Of a stretch of 64,000 bases of DNA, positions 15,810 through 24,420 are shown piece after piece. The notes beneath the pieces are model-generated. The model did no database searches. It had not been told where the DNA came from and saw nothing but the letters and a program-made list of their open reading frames with translations. Position 1 is the stretch's first letter; the number at the start of each line of letters is the position of its first letter. The stretch is from an uncultured Armatimonadota bacterium (GTDB lineage: Bacteria > Armatimonadota > Fimbriimonadia > Fimbriimonadales > Fimbriimonadaceae). The position numbers were made by a program, and so were the translations under genes. The stretch is from assembly GCA_903927025.1 (NCBI GenBank), contig CAIYLG010000021.1:124001-188000 (forward strand). The letters are read 5' to 3'.

Positions 15810-18629
15810 TCAATTGACCTTAGATATAGACGCACCGATTTTCACCCCCTTGAGCCCCTGAGTGACTCTTATCAGCGCGGAGGCGACTCCCATTTCAGTC
15901 TTGCAGTTTGCCTCCCCAGCGAGGAAAGCGGAACCGGACACTGTGAAGTGAACAGTTTGATCATGGTCCGGGCAGATGTGGCCGGCGGCGTCGATCAATG
16001 CCGCCCTCACAAACACAAGGTCGTTTGCCTGCGGCTTTACGCCGAGGTCGTCGGTCCAAACCCGAAGTCCTACCGGTTTGCCAGCGGTATAGATCGCATC
16101 ACTTACAGAGCCCGACTTCGCCATGAGAACACCAGGTGCAAAAGGCACATCTCTGAAAATGACTGGTGGGTGCTTCAGATTTGCCGTGTTCGAGCCGTCA
16201 AAAGGCTTTGCCGCGTCATATGCAGACGCTTTGCCTCGCTCCGGATGGGCAGTGCCAATCAACTTGCCGTTCACGTAAAGGTTCACAAAATCACTGTTGG
16301 TGAAGACGAGAACATCACGCTTCTTTGTGCCCGGCTGCCAATCCGCAGCGATCTTCAATACCGGAATTTTTGACTCCTGGCTGGCAAAGAACCAGAAGCT
16401 TGGCTTGGGCCGCCGAAAGATATCGGCAAGGCCACAGGCGGATATCCGATAGCTCCACGGAACGTTCGAATCGAACATCTCCCATGTTCCCTCTCCCAGC
16501 GTCCACGGATACTGAACCCGAAATTTGTTCAGCGACCAAACATGGTTCCAGGCCTCTTGAAGCAGCTTAGGCAAACCTGCCCCAATGCGCACCCTGCTGG
16601 AACTGGTGTCGCCTCCAAACTCATAGTCGCCGTACTCCCTGATGTATCCCGGTCGATCTGGGGCTGCGTCCTGGGGTCGAGAGAGGTCATCCTTCCACTG
16701 GTTGTAGGCCACATCCCAAGTTGCGCCATGGGCGGCGTCTCCGCTGGTGAGGATGTCGCAGTCCCAGCCTTCGGACTTCGCCGTTTCCCTCCAGCGTTTC
16801 GCCTCAGCAGCGGGAGGATATGTTTCGTTGAGGCTCGCTTCCCAGAAAGCCACGCAGGGGTGATTGCGATCTCGCCGAATAAGCTCGCGAATGTCCTGAT
16901 CAACCCGAGCGTTGAAGCGAGGGTCGCTGTTGAGAAATTGCCATCCTGGAATACAGGGAATCACCATCAACCCTAATCGGTCGCACGCGTCCAAGAACTC
17001 GGGCGACTGAGGGTAGTGGGACAAGCGAACGATGTTGTGTCCAGCTTGCCGAATCAGCATCGCGTCGCGAACGTGTGCAGCGTCAGACAGTGCAGGTCCA
17101 ACCCAGGGGTAATCCTGGTGACGATTGGTTCCAACGAGGTGGATCGACTTACCGTTGATCACAAACCCTTTTGAGCGAGACACCTTGATCGTGCGAATTC
17201 CTACCGTCGTTGTGCAGCTGTCGACGAGGCGTTTGTGAAAAAAGACCGACGTTTGAAGCCTATATAGATTTGGAGCATCGGGTGACCAAAGAGATGGATG
17301 CCGCACCGTCATCCAGATGGAGGCGTTGCGTGCGGTGCCAGCCCAAAGCATTTCTTTCGTTTGGGCGCTTGCCACCGTTCGACCCGAACGATCGACCAAG
17401 TCCTGCACAACGGTGACGTACGCGGTAACCGCCAAGTCGTTCTTCAGGTGAGTCTTTATTCTGAGTTCCGCTCGCTCAGGTGTGGCCACGTCGGTGACCA
17501 CATAGACGCCTCCACCGCGAGGAGCGTTGGCCAGGATCGGGTCTGTCACGTGCAGTGGCGAGGTGATCTCCAGCTTTGCGTTTCGGTACATACCGTTGCC
17601 GTACATGAAGTCCAGGTCTGCCTGTGGCTTTCCGGGGGGGATCAGCGGGTTGTCCCGATTGTCGACTCGCACCAGCAGCGTGTTTTCATCCCGCATCCAA
17701 GGGGTCACGTCTACGGTCAACGGAAGATAACCTCCTCGGCGCGAGGCAATGTACTGTCCGTTGAACCAAAGGTCCGAACTCTGCATCGCACCCTGAATCT
17801 CAAGCCGGAACCGTTTTCCGCCTGTACCGCTGGGCCGCACCAGCTTCCGCCGGTAGTAGGCCACCCCCTGCCAAATCTCACCTTTGGTGATACTTCGAAT
17901 CGATGCTGAGTGTGGCAGAACCGCCGATTCCCACATCTGGGGAGTCAGCGCCCTCAATTCAGCCGAAGAGATCTTGCTCAGAGCCGCCTGGCTGAGATCA
18001 AATCGATCACTACCAGCCGAAACCGACGCTATGTTGTACTGACTGCTCCAATCCGTGTCGTTCTTGGGGCCAGACCGTTTGATCAGGCCAATTTCTGCGA
18101 GCGACAAGAAGGGTTCCGGCTTCTGTCCCGATTGAAAAACAAGCTTCAGGTATCGGGCGGATATCTCATGAAATCGACGCTCGCAAAGGCTCGATGAGTT
18201 CGGCACCGCATCCGTCACCACCGGCTCTCCCCACAAGGAACGATTGTTGGAAAGGTAAAGCTCAAACTGCTTGGGCCTTCCATTCTGGGGAGAGGTTTGT
18301 CGGGGAAGAATCCTGATTCCCTCCGTCTTCACGGTCGACCCAAGATCGATCACGATCTGGTGCGGGTATCCAGGTTGATGGGCACTCCACTCCGTATGCC
18401 AAATCGTTTTCGGATCCCCGTCAAACACGTTGGAGGCCCGACCGTCCTCCTTGTCCTGCTCCTGGCTGGAGACGCTTAGAACACGCCAGGAACTCGTCGA
18501 AATCGCATCTGGTCCCGTCCAAATCGACGGAGCAGTTGGCACTCTTGCAAACTCCCATCCTCGGTCCAGATCCACGATCTGCCTCGGAGACGTGAGGACC
18601 AAACTGCTGAGCGCCAGAGCAAGAAACAC
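15810..18629 (-). CDS. Glycoside hydrolase family 2 with F5/8 type C domain (beta-galactosidase-like)
   Basis: About 939 residues. Domain order: short export signal (VFLALALSSLVL), an F5/8 type C (discoidin) sugar-binding module (ASNVFDGDPKTIWHTEW), the GH2 jelly roll and Ig domains, a TIM barrel (TNRHQDYPW...NIVRLSHYP), and a C-terminal DUF4982-like module. The likely acid/base Glu is in SLNETYPP and the likely nucleophile Glu in REYGDYEFGG. The enzyme would act outside the cytoplasm on beta-galactosides or related glycans. The GTG at 18629 is preferred to an ATG at 18713: the upstream start leaves only 19 bp to the divergent gene and adds 28 residues with no signal-peptide character. It heads the GH2-secreted protein-GH127 operon. 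Confidence 0.85.
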   Translation of the reverse strand: MFLALALSSLVLTSPRQIVDLDRGWEFARVPTAPSIWTGPDAISTSSWRVLSVSSQEQDKEDGRASNVFDGDPKTIWHTEWSAHQPGYPHQIVIDLGSTVKTEGIRILPRQTSPQNGRPKQFELYLSNNRSLWGEPVVTDAVPNSSSLCERRFHEISARYLKLVFQSGQKPEPFLSLAEIGLIKRSGPKNDTDWSSQYNIASVSAGSDRFDLSQAALSKISSAELRALTPQMWESAVLPHSASIRSITKGEIWQGVAYYRRKLVRPSGTGGKRFRLEIQGAMQSSDLWFNGQYIASRRGGYLPLTVDVTPWMRDENTLLVRVDNRDNPLIPPGKPQADLDFMYGNGMYRNAKLEITSPLHVTDPILANAPRGGGVYVVTDVATPERAELRIKTHLKNDLAVTAYVTVVQDLVDRSGRTVASAQTKEMLWAGTARNASIWMTVRHPSLWSPDAPNLYRLQTSVFFHKRLVDSCTTTVGIRTIKVSRSKGFVINGKSIHLVGTNRHQDYPWVGPALSDAAHVRDAMLIRQAGHNIVRLSHYPQSPEFLDACDRLGLMVIPCIPGWQFLNSDPRFNARVDQDIRELIRRDRNHPCVAFWEASLNETYPPAAEAKRWRETAKSEGWDCDILTSGDAAHGATWDVAYNQWKDDLSRPQDAAPDRPGYIREYGDYEFGGDTSSSRVRIGAGLPKLLQEAWNHVWSLNKFRVQYPWTLGEGTWEMFDSNVPWSYRISACGLADIFRRPKPSFWFFASQESKIPVLKIAADWQPGTKKRDVLVFTNSDFVNLYVNGKLIGTAHPERGKASAYDAAKPFDGSNTANLKHPPVIFRDVPFAPGVLMAKSGSVSDAIYTAGKPVGLRVWTDDLGVKPQANDLVFVRAALIDAAGHICPDHDQTVHFTVSGSAFLAGEANCKTEMGVASALIRVTQGLKGVKIGASISKVN

Positions 18630-18732
18630 GCCCCCATTATGAGGATCTTCACTAAACCCAGACAGAAACTTGCCTGACCAGCGGAACCTCGTATTCACGG
18701 TTTGGCCGATCAAACAGTCAACGCGTTAGAAT

Positions 18733-19785
18733 ATGCCCATGTGTCCAATCGTGCCCTCGCACCAAACGCTTAGGAAGGCGACTCGAACCGTAACCGCAGG
18801 AGGATGGAAGAATTCCCTGTTGGCCGCTTTTTTGGTGGGCTGTGTGGGGTGCAGCGGCGGCGCTCCTACCGAAAACAGTTCGGTCGTCGCGGGAGCGAAA
18901 GCCGGGAAGCGGTTTAAAGTGGGAGTCTCCATCCCCGCCGCGGACCACGGTTGGACTGCTGGTCTCAGCTACTGGGCCCATGAGGCCGCGAAGCTCTATC
19001 CCGACATCGACTGGACCATTCAGGATGCCAAGGAGCCTGGCGACCAGATCAGCGCGCTGGAAAACATGCAGACCCAGGGTGTCGATGCCCTGATCATCGT
19101 TCCGACCGAGAGCGCACCCATCACACCCGTCGCCGAAAAGCTCCACGCCGCTGGCATCCTCATCATCGATGTCAGCGCCGGGTTCACGAAGCCGGCCTCC
19201 GACGTTTTCATTGAGGGAGACAACAAGGCATTCGGCCGCGAATCCGCCGAGTTCATTGTGAAGAAACTGGGTGGCAAAGGAAAAATCGTCGTACTAGAGG
19301 GCGTCCCCTGTACCGTCAACACTGACCGAGTCAACGCAGCGAAAGAAGTATTCAAGGTGAACCCGGGCATTCAGATCGTGGCCGAAGACAGCGGTATGTG
19401 GAATCGCGAGAAGGCGGAGAAGGTCATGCAGAACATGCTCGTGGCCAACCCACAAATCGACGCCGTCTGGGCCGCCGATGACGACATGGCACTTGGCGTC
19501 GAATCTGCCCTCAAAGCCGCCGGCAGAGACAAGAACATCTGGATCTTAGGCGGAGGCGGTATGAAGGATATCGTCAAGCGGGTCATGGACAAAGAGCCAC
19601 TCTTCCCCGCCGACATCACCTACCCGCCCTCCATCATCGGTGTCGGAATCCAAACCGCCGCCGGCATGCTTCATGCAGGCAAAGAAAACGCCAAGAAATT
19701 CATGCCCCACCACATGGTGATCGATCTAGACCAAGTAACCCCTGAAAACGCAAAGAGCTTCTACTTTCCCGACTCGATCTACTAA
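18733..19785 (+). CDS. Sugar-binding lipoprotein of ribose/xylose ABC type (Peripla_BP_4)
   Basis: A 350-residue periplasmic binding protein of the RbsB/XylF class. The signal peptide ends in LVGCVGCSG, giving a plausible lipidated Cys. The type I binding fold is evident from FKVGVSIPAADHGWTAGL, the hinge motif VDALIIVPTESAPITPV and IDAVWAADDDMALGV. Such proteins deliver monosaccharides to an ABC permease or to a chemoreceptor. No matching RbsA- or RbsC-type gene exists in the window, so the partner must lie elsewhere. It is divergent from the GH2/GH127 operon, which suggests shared induction by the sugars those enzymes release. Confidence 0.88.
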   Translation: MPMCPIVPSHQTLRKATRTVTAGGWKNSLLAAFLVGCVGCSGGAPTENSSVVAGAKAGKRFKVGVSIPAADHGWTAGLSYWAHEAAKLYPDIDWTIQDAKEPGDQISALENMQTQGVDALIIVPTESAPITPVAEKLHAAGILIIDVSAGFTKPASDVFIEGDNKAFGRESAEFIVKKLGGKGKIVVLEGVPCTVNTDRVNAAKEVFKVNPGIQIVAEDSGMWNREKAEKVMQNMLVANPQIDAVWAADDDMALGVESALKAAGRDKNIWILGGGGMKDIVKRVMDKEPLFPADITYPPSIIGVGIQTAAGMLHAGKENAKKFMPHHMVIDLDQVTPENAKSFYFPDSIY

Positions 19786-19794
19786 AGCCTTGTG

Positions 19795-19812
19795 CCGCGC
19801 CTAGCGGCGCGG
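19795..19812. terminator. Hairpin between converging genes
   Basis: CCGCGCC and GGCGCGG form a 7-bp GC stem with the loop TAGC. The left arm begins 10 bp after the sugar-binding protein stop, and the hairpin includes the stop codon of the convergent SGNH gene. No strong T-run follows on either strand, so termination is plausible but not certain. Confidence 0.45.
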
Positions 19813-20601
19813 GTTCATTTCATCCTGCACCTTCTTTTGCACCGACTCCTGGTCGCGCGCGCTGATTCCCAATCCGCCCAAAATGGTGTGGGCCATCACT
19901 TTGTTGCCCTCTGCGTTCATATGAACGCCATCGCCGGTTAGGAGATCGTCGCTTCCGCCCGTGACTTTTCGATAGTCGGAAATGAGCGTGCGGAATGGCT
20001 TTTGGAAATCGACAAAGGTGCAGCCATGCTCATGGGCGAGATCTCGGAGACAGGCGTTGTACTTCTCCGCCTTTCGGTTCTCCGGACTCTTTAGGTTCTC
20101 GTAGATCACCGTGGTGGAAAGCACCACCACCTTGGCACCAATCGCTTGAGCACGGGTGATCATCTGATCGACATTGCTGCGGTAGTCCTCGAGCTTGATT
20201 CCGCGCGGTCCGTCGCCTTTCGGGTGGCCATCGTAAAATCCGTGCCAAACATCGTTGACTCCAACGCTGATCGTGACGAGATCCGGTTTCTTGTCGAGAA
20301 CGTCTCGCTGATATCGGGCAACCATATCATTGGACTTGTGACCCGAGATCCCGGCGTTGACGGTCTCAATATTCTCCGTTGGATACAGGTCCTTGAGATA
20401 ATGGCGAACCAGCCATACGTAGCCGCCGGGGCCTTCCCCAAACTGCGTAATGCTGTCTCCCAAGCACACCACTCGATGGACGCCATGCAGAAGCGGTGGC
20501 ACCACCGGCGCTGGTGAGGCGACCTGGTACGAAGACGCGAAAGCATTGAAGAAAAGCGCCCCCGCGAGTGCGGAGACGCCTAATTTGTGCGCAGTTGCCA
20601 T
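19801..20601 (-). CDS. Secreted SGNH/GDSL-type esterase
   Basis: A 266-residue SGNH hydrolase with a signal peptide (KLGVSALAGALFFNAFASS). The four conserved blocks are visible: block I VVCLGDSITQF (catalytic Ser), block II GISGHKSND (Gly), block III ISVGVNDVW (Asn) and block V DGVHMNAEG (Asp-x-x-His). The family deacetylates rhamnogalacturonan and xylan, or hydrolyses lipids. Its place beside the GH2/GH127 and sugar-binding genes suggests carbohydrate esterase activity, which is an inference. It lies on the strand opposite the binding protein and converges with it. Confidence 0.85.
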   Translation of the reverse strand: MATAHKLGVSALAGALFFNAFASSYQVASPAPVVPPLLHGVHRVVCLGDSITQFGEGPGGYVWLVRHYLKDLYPTENIETVNAGISGHKSNDMVARYQRDVLDKKPDLVTISVGVNDVWHGFYDGHPKGDGPRGIKLEDYRSNVDQMITRAQAIGAKVVVLSTTVIYENLKSPENRKAEKYNACLRDLAHEHGCTFVDFQKPFRTLISDYRKVTGGSDDLLTGDGVHMNAEGNKVMAHTILGGLGISARDQESVQKKVQDEMNPRR

Positions 20602-20611
20602 TAGCCTGGTT

Positions 20612-20878
20612 TTACACCACAGGAGGCGGTTCTGTTCGCGTAATCACGATCGTAAAGTCAGCGGCAAAGGTGGCGATGGCGGCCACCGCAGCGAGCATGG
20701 GTGCTAAAACCAACCCAATCACGCCAATCCCTACGGGAAACTCCACCAACGTATGCCCTTCAGCATTCTTGATGACGATGTGGTTGACGTTGCCTTCGTG
20801 AATCAGTTTTTCGATCTCCACTTTGAGCTTTTCGCCCGTGATCTTGATCTCTTCCGTAACATTGTGTGCGTCAGACAT
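20612..20878 (-). CDS. DUF4342 family small membrane protein
   Basis: This 88-residue protein matches DUF4342: an N-terminal helix (EEIKITGEKLKVEIEKLIHEG), the signature NVNHIVIKNAEGHTLVEFP, then one hydrophobic segment (about residues 48-78, rich in Ala, Val and Ile). The function of the family is unknown; it is often found near regulators. It lies 10 bp upstream of the SGNH esterase start on the same strand and may be co-transcribed with it, and it follows kdpE by 74 bp. Confidence 0.8.
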   Translation of the reverse strand: MSDAHNVTEEIKITGEKLKVEIEKLIHEGNVNHIVIKNAEGHTLVEFPVGIGVIGLVLAPMLAAVAAIATFAADFTIVITRTEPPPVV

Positions 20879-20952
20879 ATTTTGAAATCTCTCCCTTAAA
20901 GCCTTGCGCTTCTACGACGGGAAACTCGCCCCAATCGTTTCATGTTCGGGAC

Positions 20953-21648
20953 CTAATCGGCCAAGAGTCGATAGCCAACCCCAGGCTCAGTCGTGATGTG
21001 GCGGGGCCGGGCAGGATCAGCTTCAAGCTTGTGTCTGAGTTGGCCCATATAAACGCGCAAGTAGTGGGTCTCGTCTGCATAGGCTGGCCCCCACACTTCA
21101 GAGAGAAGCTGCTTGTGGGTCAGCACCATTCCTGAGTGGCGCACTAGCATGGTGAGGAGCTTGAACTCAATAGGGGTCAAGTGAACCTCCTTGCCGTCGA
21201 CGGCCACCCGTCGCATCGACAGATCTACCTTGAGGCCACCCGATTCAAACGTTGGGTCCGCATTGGGCCCTTTTGTCTGGTTCATATGGCGAAGGGTCAC
21301 GCGAATCCTTGCCTGGAGTTCTCCCACCCCAAACGGCTTTGTCAAATAGTCGTCAGCCCCCGCATCCAGCGCTTCGATTTTGTCCTTTTCTCGTCCGCGA
21401 GCGGACAGGACGATGATTGGCACGCGAGTCCATTCTCGCAGCTGTTTGGTCACGTCGATACCGTCAACGTCAGGCAGTCCAAGATCCAGCAAGACGACGT
21501 CAGGGTTCTCCTTGGCGACCAGCCGCATACCCTCCGACGCGGTTTCGGCTTCAAGCAGTTCGACCTCCGCCGGGTCAAAGCACGCCTTCAGGAATCGGCG
21601 CATCTGCAGCTCATCGTCAATCACAACGATCTTCTGGCGATCAATCAA
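20953..21648 (-). CDS. kdpE: Response regulator KdpE
   Basis: A 231-residue OmpR/PhoB-type regulator. The receiver domain has the acidic pocket (VIDDELQ), the phosphorylated Asp in VVLLDLGLPDVDG (about residue 54) and the conserved Lys in DYLTKPF. The winged-helix output domain has LTPIEFKLLTMLVRHSG and the recognition region LSEVWGPAYADETHYLRVYM. KdpE normally activates the kdpFABC potassium pump operon at low K+ or high osmolarity. Its start overlaps the kdpD stop by 8 bp, so the two are translationally coupled. No kdpA, kdpB or kdpC gene is in the window. Confidence 0.92.
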   Translation of the reverse strand: MIDRQKIVVIDDELQMRRFLKACFDPAEVELLEAETASEGMRLVAKENPDVVLLDLGLPDVDGIDVTKQLREWTRVPIIVLSARGREKDKIEALDAGADDYLTKPFGVGELQARIRVTLRHMNQTKGPNADPTFESGGLKVDLSMRRVAVDGKEVHLTPIEFKLLTMLVRHSGMVLTHKQLLSEVWGPAYADETHYLRVYMGQLRHKLEADPARPRHITTEPGVGYRLLAD

Positions 21649-24331
21649 GGGGAACCTCCGGCGCGTCTTGACTCTTGGGAATAACCATCATAAATGTAAC
21701 TCCTCCCTCAGTCCGGTTCATTGCCCGGATACTGCCGCCGTGCGCCTCAAGGATAGCGCGGCATATGGTAAGACCCAATCCAAACCCCTGTGTTTGATTG
21801 GCGTTCGGTCGATAAAACTTGTCAAAGATTCTCTCTTCGTCTCCTGCCTGAAGACTCGGCCCGCTGTTGGCGATCTCAACAACCACGGATTGCGGAAGAA
21901 CCTTGGCGGAAATGAAGATTTTCGTTTTGGGAGGCGTGTGTCGCGAGGCATTCTCGAGCAGATTCACAAATGCCTGCTCCAAGAGCACGCCATCTACCAG
22001 CACCAGCGGTAGGTTCGCAGGTAGCTGAGTAATCACTTCATGATCGTGCAGCATCTTCTCCGTGCGCAGGACCGAAGACCCAATAAGCTCTTCTAGAGAC
22101 TGCCAGCCCCGAGTGAGATCCACCGCCCCCGATTCCAAGCGAGTCATGTCAAGTAGATTGCGAACCTGGCGGCCAAGTCGCTCGGATTCAATTGCAATCG
22201 CATTTGCGAGTGCAATATCCCGAGTAGCGGTCAGACTGCTGCTGCCTCGAAGTTGCTCTGCCGAGCCTGAAATCACCGCGAGCGGTGTGCGCAGATCATG
22301 AGAAACCGAACTGAGAAGGCTATTCCGCAAACGTTCCCTCTCAACCTGCAGCAATGCTTCATGCGAGTCTTTGGCCAGATTGGTTCGCTCAATCGCAACC
22401 GCAAGCTGGTTGGCAAAGGTTTCGAGGAAGTTGATCTGGGAAGGATCTCGAACTGCATTCCCTTCCCATCTAACCGCCAGCACTCCCACGCAACCGTTCT
22501 CTGCATTGAGGGGAACGTAAGTGCCCTCCGAACCTGGAAGTGTATCGGTTCCCTTTCCGGCCATCTTGCCGTGATCCAAGACCCAGAGCGCCACGGCATG
22601 CTCATTTGGACGAAGCTCAAACTTGCATTCCGACTCTGGCCCAGAAAACAGCTTGCCGGTCGCCCTGCTCTTAATGAGAACACCTGCATCGCAGCCAAAG
22701 ACTTCACGCACCTTCTCAACCGTAAATTTGCCGATCTCTGTCCGGCTCCGTGTAGCGGACAGTTTTTTGCTGAGGTTGTACAGGGCCGAGGTACGCCGCT
22801 CTCGAAGGGAGGCGGAAACAGTCTGCTCCCGAAGGCGAGCAGTCAGGGTGCTCGTCAAAATCGCGACCAGCAACATCACGCCAAAGGTTAAGAGGTACTG
22901 CCCATCGTAAAACGTAAGGCTGTGCCGAGGCTCGACAAAGAAAAAGTCAAAGCACAACACGCCTAGGATGGCAGCGAGACCGGCCGATAATCGGCTGTGT
23001 CGGCTGGACACATAGGTGACGCCGAGGAGGTACACCATGACCAGGTTGATTCGCTCAACGTGCTTAATAACGTCAAAAAGAAGGGTGTTGAGCAGCGTGG
23101 CTAGCGTCGTCAACCCTACCGCCATTCCGTACCCCTTCCAGTCGTGCTCTTCCTCCCGTTTCACTAGGATTTTCTGGGGAGTGCCCGCCGTATCTTGTCC
23201 GGTAATGACATGGACGTCGATATCGCCGCTGGACCGAACCAGCGTATCGACCACCGATCCGAATACAATCTCTCGCCACCGCTTGCGAACGGGTTTGCCA
23301 ACCACGATCGTGGTCACATTTCGCGACTGGGCGAAGTGGACGACTTCCGCCACGATATCCTGGCCGCTCAGCGTCACAGTCTCGGCACCGAGGTGCTCTG
23401 CGAGGCGAAGGCCCTCAATCGACCGCATCCGATCCTCTTCCGAGAGTCCTGCCTGCCTCGGACTTTCCACGCTGACTGCAATAAGCTCTGCATGGAGAGC
23501 TCCTGCCATCCGTGCCGCTGCCCGAACCACTCGAGGGCCCATTTTGTTCGGTGCTACACAGACCAGAATCCGATCCTTGGTGTGCCAGGGTTCTGAAGAG
23601 CCCTCTGCGGCTCGGTAGGTTCGCACCTGCCGGTCAACACGTTCCGCGGTATGGCGCAGGGCAAGCTCCCGCAGGGCGGAGAGGTTGCTCTTTTTGAAGA
23701 AGCTGCTCAGCGCCTGATTGACTTTGTCCGCAACATAAACCTTGCCTTCGTGGAGCCGTTGGATGAGTTCTTGGGGCGGAATGTCGACGACTTCAATCTC
23801 GTCCGCCTCGTTCAGAAGGGAATCAGGGACCGTTTCCGAGACGACCACCCCGGTGATCTGCGCAACAACATCGTTCAGGCTTTCAACGTGCTGAATGTTT
23901 ACCGTCGTATAGACGTCAATGCCTTCCTGAAGCAGTTCCGCAACGGCTTGCCATCGCTTCTTGTGCCTTGACCCGGGAACGTTTGTGTGGGCAAGCTCAT
24001 CGACGAGGATCAGCTTTGGCTTTCTCTCAAGTGCCGCGTCGAGATCAAACTCCGAGAGGGTTACGCCTTTGTAGTCAAAAGCCTTGAGAGGCAACCTTTC
24101 AAGGCCGTCGGCCATTGCCTCGGTCTCTGCGCGTCCATGGGGCTCCAGATATCCGATGACAACATCGACGCACCGCTTTTTGGCTTCCTGGCCATCATTC
24201 AGCATTGCGTAGGTCTTTCCGACGCCTGCCGCCATGCCAAGGTAGATTTTCAGGCGTCCCCGGCCCCCCGGACGCTCCTCCTCTTCCTTCATCTGCGCCA
24301 AAATGGCGTCAGGATTCGGTCTTTCCTGCAT
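21641..24331 (-). CDS. kdpD: Osmosensitive K+ sensor histidine kinase KdpD
   Basis: The 896-residue protein has the full KdpD layout: an N-terminal KdpD domain with a Walker A-like loop (GMAAGVGKTYAM, about 32-43), a universal-stress-like domain (about 250-370), four clustered transmembrane helices (DUF4118, about 400-495), a GAF domain, HisKA with phospho-His in SVSHDLRTPLAV (about 678), and the ATPase domain with N box LLENASRHTP and G box GFGLGLTIC. It senses potassium or turgor and phosphorylates KdpE. It reads divergently from the phosphoesterase gene, with 89 bp between start codons. The pump genes are absent nearby. Confidence 0.95.
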   Translation of the reverse strand: MQERPNPDAILAQMKEEEERPGGRGRLKIYLGMAAGVGKTYAMLNDGQEAKKRCVDVVIGYLEPHGRAETEAMADGLERLPLKAFDYKGVTLSEFDLDAALERKPKLILVDELAHTNVPGSRHKKRWQAVAELLQEGIDVYTTVNIQHVESLNDVVAQITGVVVSETVPDSLLNEADEIEVVDIPPQELIQRLHEGKVYVADKVNQALSSFFKKSNLSALRELALRHTAERVDRQVRTYRAAEGSSEPWHTKDRILVCVAPNKMGPRVVRAAARMAGALHAELIAVSVESPRQAGLSEEDRMRSIEGLRLAEHLGAETVTLSGQDIVAEVVHFAQSRNVTTIVVGKPVRKRWREIVFGSVVDTLVRSSGDIDVHVITGQDTAGTPQKILVKREEEHDWKGYGMAVGLTTLATLLNTLLFDVIKHVERINLVMVYLLGVTYVSSRHSRLSAGLAAILGVLCFDFFFVEPRHSLTFYDGQYLLTFGVMLLVAILTSTLTARLREQTVSASLRERRTSALYNLSKKLSATRSRTEIGKFTVEKVREVFGCDAGVLIKSRATGKLFSGPESECKFELRPNEHAVALWVLDHGKMAGKGTDTLPGSEGTYVPLNAENGCVGVLAVRWEGNAVRDPSQINFLETFANQLAVAIERTNLAKDSHEALLQVERERLRNSLLSSVSHDLRTPLAVISGSAEQLRGSSSLTATRDIALANAIAIESERLGRQVRNLLDMTRLESGAVDLTRGWQSLEELIGSSVLRTEKMLHDHEVITQLPANLPLVLVDGVLLEQAFVNLLENASRHTPPKTKIFISAKVLPQSVVVEIANSGPSLQAGDEERIFDKFYRPNANQTQGFGLGLTICRAILEAHGGSIRAMNRTEGGVTFMMVIPKSQDAPEVPLD

Positions 24332-24420
24332 GTTTACGTTCCGACAACAGTTTGGCGCTACGATGGAATCGGCACATCAAGGGCCGCATCAAGAATACGT
24401 CAAGAAACCCTAACACCTAC

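Noticed and set aside
24205-24420. Longer start for the phosphoesterase protein
   Set aside because: The added codons overlap kdpD and give Arg-rich sequence; the ATG at 24421 begins directly with a signal peptide.
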